In this document: in pieces, positions 28,743 to 29,060 of the stretch
Layout: each line of letters opens with the position of its first letter
Position numbering within the stretch: the first letter of the stretch is position 1
DNA from: Willaertia magna
Taxonomy: Eukaryota; Heterolobosea; Eutetramitea; Acrasida; Naegleriidae
Reading direction: 5' to 3'
Assembly: GCA_902984215.1 (NCBI GenBank)
Contig: CADWAF010000974.1
Span: 1-29,060 of the forward strand
Length of the DNA: 29,060 bases
Notes under the pieces: generated by a model
Databases searched by the model: none
What the model was told of the DNA's origin: nothing
Seen by the model: only the letters and a program-made list of their open reading frames with translations
Position numbers and translations under genes: made by a program

Positions 28743-29060
28743 TATGTAAAATCGTTAGAAGAAGAAAAAGAAAATTAGGCTTGAAGGAAAAGGGTATAAC
28801 AGAGCTTCAAAAACTTGCTTTTTTTTCAAAACAAAAAATATTCGATGGTATTGTACTAGCTGATTTCACTTCAACAAAGTCAACGCAATCAAAAAGTGGG
28901 TTACGTAATATGGAGAAATTGGGTTTATTTCGGTGGTTGGCTTGCAGAAATTCAAATTTCATTATCCACAACGGACACATTCAACCAAGTAATTTGGGCG
29001 TTAAGGATGGATGAAGATACCACGATTATAATTTGTTTCACTCTACAAAAATTAATTTCA
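28743..29060. other. Region upstream of the desaturase gene, no supported feature
   Basis: 318 bp to the window edge. A plus-strand frame of 77 codons (28781-29014) has no family features and is probably not coding. The region contains the desaturase promoter. Nothing else recognised. Confidence 0.4.

Noticed and set aside
1..29060. CRISPR array, mobile element or viral insertion
   Set aside because: No regularly spaced repeats, transposase, reverse transcriptase, long terminal repeats or viral replication genes were found.

Overview
The window is nuclear DNA from a gene-dense, AT-rich unicellular eukaryote. Introns are short (about 43-118 nt) with GTAAGT-type donors. Start codons are usually preceded by an A-run, and genes lie tens to a few hundred bases apart on both strands. 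Together with the many F-box, RCC1, BTB and leucine-rich-repeat proteins, this best fits a heterolobosean amoeba (Naegleria or Willaertia-like). That assignment is an inference; no rRNA or organelle marker is present.

Layout. 1-260: tRNA-Arg(TCT), cut by the window edge, and an intron-containing tRNA-Gln(TTG). 331-3218: a protein joining the N-terminal KH domain of ribosomal protein uS3 to a RACK1-like WD40 propeller, a small membrane protein, and a secreted protein with five YFN/VNDWR repeats. 3448-6534: TATA-binding protein and a three-exon type I membrane protein. 7088-8958: two lineage-specific membrane proteins. 8997-10757: a ubiquitin-conjugating E2 and an RCC1-repeat protein, divergent across 49 bp. 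10896-13297: an unknown protein and an F-box/LRR protein. 13483-16651: a 1040-residue F-box-like/ankyrin-like protein whose spliced N-terminus is almost exactly the histone H3 tail. 17228-19031: HMG-box and F-box frames that look like one gene split by a one-base frame change. 19263-19367: U6 snRNA. 19527-22517: a four-exon RCC1/BTB protein. 22689-28742: housekeeping genes, namely phosphopantetheine adenylyltransferase, IMP4, a Rab32-type GTPase, cytosolic tyrosyl-tRNA synthetase and a FAD2-type desaturase.

The genes do not form one pathway, but themes recur. Translation and RNA machinery: two tRNAs, TyrRS, IMP4, U6 and the uS3-RACK1 chimera. Ubiquitin and adaptor proteins: an E2, F-box-like proteins and an RCC1/BTB protein. 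Transcription and chromatin: TBP, an HMG box and the H3-tail protein.

The two strongest unusual observations are (1) the histone H3 tail mimic, revealed only by recognising an intron placed directly after the start codon at 16649-16651, and (2) the uS3-KH/RACK1 fusion at 331-1713. The possible frameshifted F-box/HMG gene and the secreted repeat protein come next.
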